Assembly: GCA_008360975.2 (NCBI GenBank)
Contig: CM039189.1
Location: forward strand, 6,514,056-6,578,055
Source: Lichenostomus cassidix
Lineage: Eukaryota; Chordata; Aves; Passeriformes; Meliphagidae
Length of the DNA stretch: 64,000 nucleotides
Direction: 5' to 3'
The translations under genes were made by a program, and so were the position numbers. Shown piece by piece: positions 62,801 through 64,000 of this stretch. The notes beneath the pieces were generated by a model, which saw only the letters and a list, made by a program, of their open reading frames with translations, ran no database searches and was not told the DNA's origin. The first letter of the stretch is position 1, and the number at the start of each line of letters is the position of its first letter.

Positions 62801-63311
62801 GGAACTTAACCACTGAATGAATAATTTGTAGGGAGCTGTTTCTATTGTATGATGATTTAAAGACATTGTAAGTGATTTACCAAGCAAATCCACCTGCCCT
62901 TGGCACTCATGCAAAATAATAATGCAAAATAATTCTCTTAATTTCAATGGCTTTACAGTATTCTGTGCATAATGGGAGCTGAAGTTGGCCTGCTGAATTA
63001 TTTTAATAGAATTGTTTTAAAGATGGTTTTGTCTACCTTAAAGTCAGCAGTCAGTGAGAGTGATTAGATTTTAAATATTCTGCCCATCTCCCATCTCCCC
63101 CATCTGCCCTCTTCCCTGCCTTCCCTGTTTTATCTGGTTTATTTTGTCTTACACGTTTTGTGCCCCAACAGCAGCTTGAGATCCAGTTCAAAAGGGAGGG
63201 TTGGTTTTTTTGTCAGTCTCTGTGTTGAGATAAGTACTTGGAAAGTGAGGATTTGGGGCCAAACGGCCTTTTTGTGTTCTGATGCAATTTCATGTTCTCC
63301 ATCTAAATTAC
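59890..63311. other. Unique AT-rich noncoding DNA, no gene seen
   Basis: No gene recognised. A TAATTA lies at 61043-61048 in an AT-rich context, and a nearly pure A/T stretch at about 62230-62306. A slightly GC-richer patch at 61770-61990 has overlapping chance frames on both strands. A pyrimidine-rich tract at 63082-63130 has CCATCTCCCC-type units. Confidence 0.5.
62230..62306. repeat. A/T-rich low-complexity stretch
   Basis: A 77-base segment that is almost all A and T, with TAATATA and TTTAAATAT words. It has no repeat unit and no known family. Confidence 0.7.
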
Positions 63312-63492
63312 CGCGGGTCCTACGGAGATAACTGTGCGCGAAGGATCGCAGGAGCAGTGGGATGGTGATGAATGCGAATGGCTGCCAGTAGTAAAAGCCC
63401 CAGGTGATGGGGATTTGTGCAGCATGGAAGGGCTTTGTTTCTACATTCATGCCAGTGATCACCAGGAACTCAGGTGCTTTTGCTAAGACTGG
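63312..63492 (-). other. Candidate internal exon on the minus strand, unidentified
   Basis: A minus-strand frame is open from a stop just above 63555 to 63139 (138 codons, first codon GTG). Inside it, a plausible splice acceptor (pyrimidine-rich stretch ending in GCAG, AG at 63494-63493) and a possible donor (GTAATT, GT at 63311-63310) would bound a 181-base exon starting in phase. The translation begins PVLAKAPEFLVITGMNVETK, then a W/Y/F-rich stretch, a hydrophobic FITIPLLL segment and a basic RR end. The segment is richer in CpG than its surroundings (six within 63311-63347). An ATG with G at -3 occurs at codon 16 of the putative exon. I do not recognise the family. The donor is weak at +5 and a chance frame of this length is expected in 64 kb, so confidence is low. 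Confidence 0.18.
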
Positions 63493-64000
63493 CTGCAACG
63501 CCAAAATTATTAGTAAAAGAGTGCGATATGTAAGCTGTGTTATCGTTTTAACCACTTATGTACTTCAGTTTTAAACCACAAAATATTGGTGTTTTCTTCA
63601 ACAGTTTGCTACCTTTTCTTTCCCCTACTTCAGATGTGTAAGGTCATAAATGAGTAACAAAACTATTGGTTTTGTTTCAGCAGCATCAGGGTGATATCAG
63701 GTTTTATCATGAGGTGTATAATTTCATCATAAAGGACTTAATTCCTAAGTGTGAAACATCTTCCAGTGTTGGTTTCAATTTACTCTACAAAAGCATTTTC
63801 AGTGTTGGCTGAAGGATCAGCAAGAGGGGAGAAAAAAGCCCAGAATGATGCATCAAATTTCAACACCATTAACTGAAAGTGGGGTTATGCAACGTGCTTT
63901 ATATTTCATATATCTTCCAGTAGTGCCACTGGTGTTAACTACAGAAAACCTCAACTTAAATGCTCTTATTTTTCCCTTAAAACAAGCCTTTTTATTTGAA
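63493..64000. other. Noncoding DNA at the right edge, no gene seen
   Basis: AT-rich sequence with no recognisable feature. If the candidate exon on its left is real, this would be the intron upstream of it. Confidence 0.45.

Noticed and set aside
1..64000. A previously undescribed defence, biosynthetic or mobile system of microbial type
   Set aside because: There are no operon-like gene runs, ribosome binding sites, CRISPR arrays or phage/IS hallmarks; the sequence is vertebrate noncoding DNA.

Overview
The window looks like a piece of a bird genome lying in a gene desert or a very large intron. I recognise no protein-coding gene, rRNA, tRNA, CRISPR array, phage, plasmid or insertion sequence. 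The avian call rests on CR1 (chicken repeat 1) retrotransposon remnants. These include two copies of the CR1 3-prime end with the ATTCTRTG-type terminus typical of birds, a third bird-type 3-prime end, and one long copy of the older CR1 type shared by birds, turtles and crocodilians. The sequence is AT-rich and sparse in repeats, with no Alu, L1 or B1/B2-like sequence, which argues against a mammal. I cannot name the species or chromosome; a passerine is a guess.

Layout. 1-8.2 kb is unique AT-rich DNA with one weak candidate exon near 4.8 kb. 8.19-8.43 kb is a striking T/G-only low-complexity tract. 9.97-10.42 kb is a dead CR1 reverse transcriptase fragment. 10.4-24.6 kb is unique sequence with short simple repeats and one perfect small hairpin near 19.75 kb. 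24.66-24.77 kb and 49.5-50.1 kb hold clusters of homeodomain core motifs in sequence that resembles developmental enhancers. 25.9-26.4 kb is probably a very old antisense CR1/L3-like remnant. 29.60-29.69 kb is a small retroposon-like insertion with a 26-base A tail and a 9-base direct repeat on each side. 36.48-36.84 kb is a compact CpG island (hand count: 57 percent GC, CpG observed/expected about 0.9 over 360 bases), the best candidate for a promoter in the window. CR1 pieces follow at 39.75, 43.4 (weak), 44.1, 52.9 and 55.8-56.8 kb. 58.75-59.29 kb is a second CpG-enriched patch grading into an octamer/POU-type motif region. 63.31-63.49 kb is a candidate minus-strand exon of unknown identity.

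No set of genes works together here. All the open reading frames are short (150 codons or fewer), many start at non-ATG codons or overlap others on the opposite strand, and they fit chance in AT-rich DNA. I found no previously undescribed biological system. The features most worth following up are the CpG island, the two homeodomain-motif clusters, the POU-motif patch and the candidate exon near the right edge. The regulatory calls are inferences from motif content and would stand or fall on cross-species conservation and transcript data.
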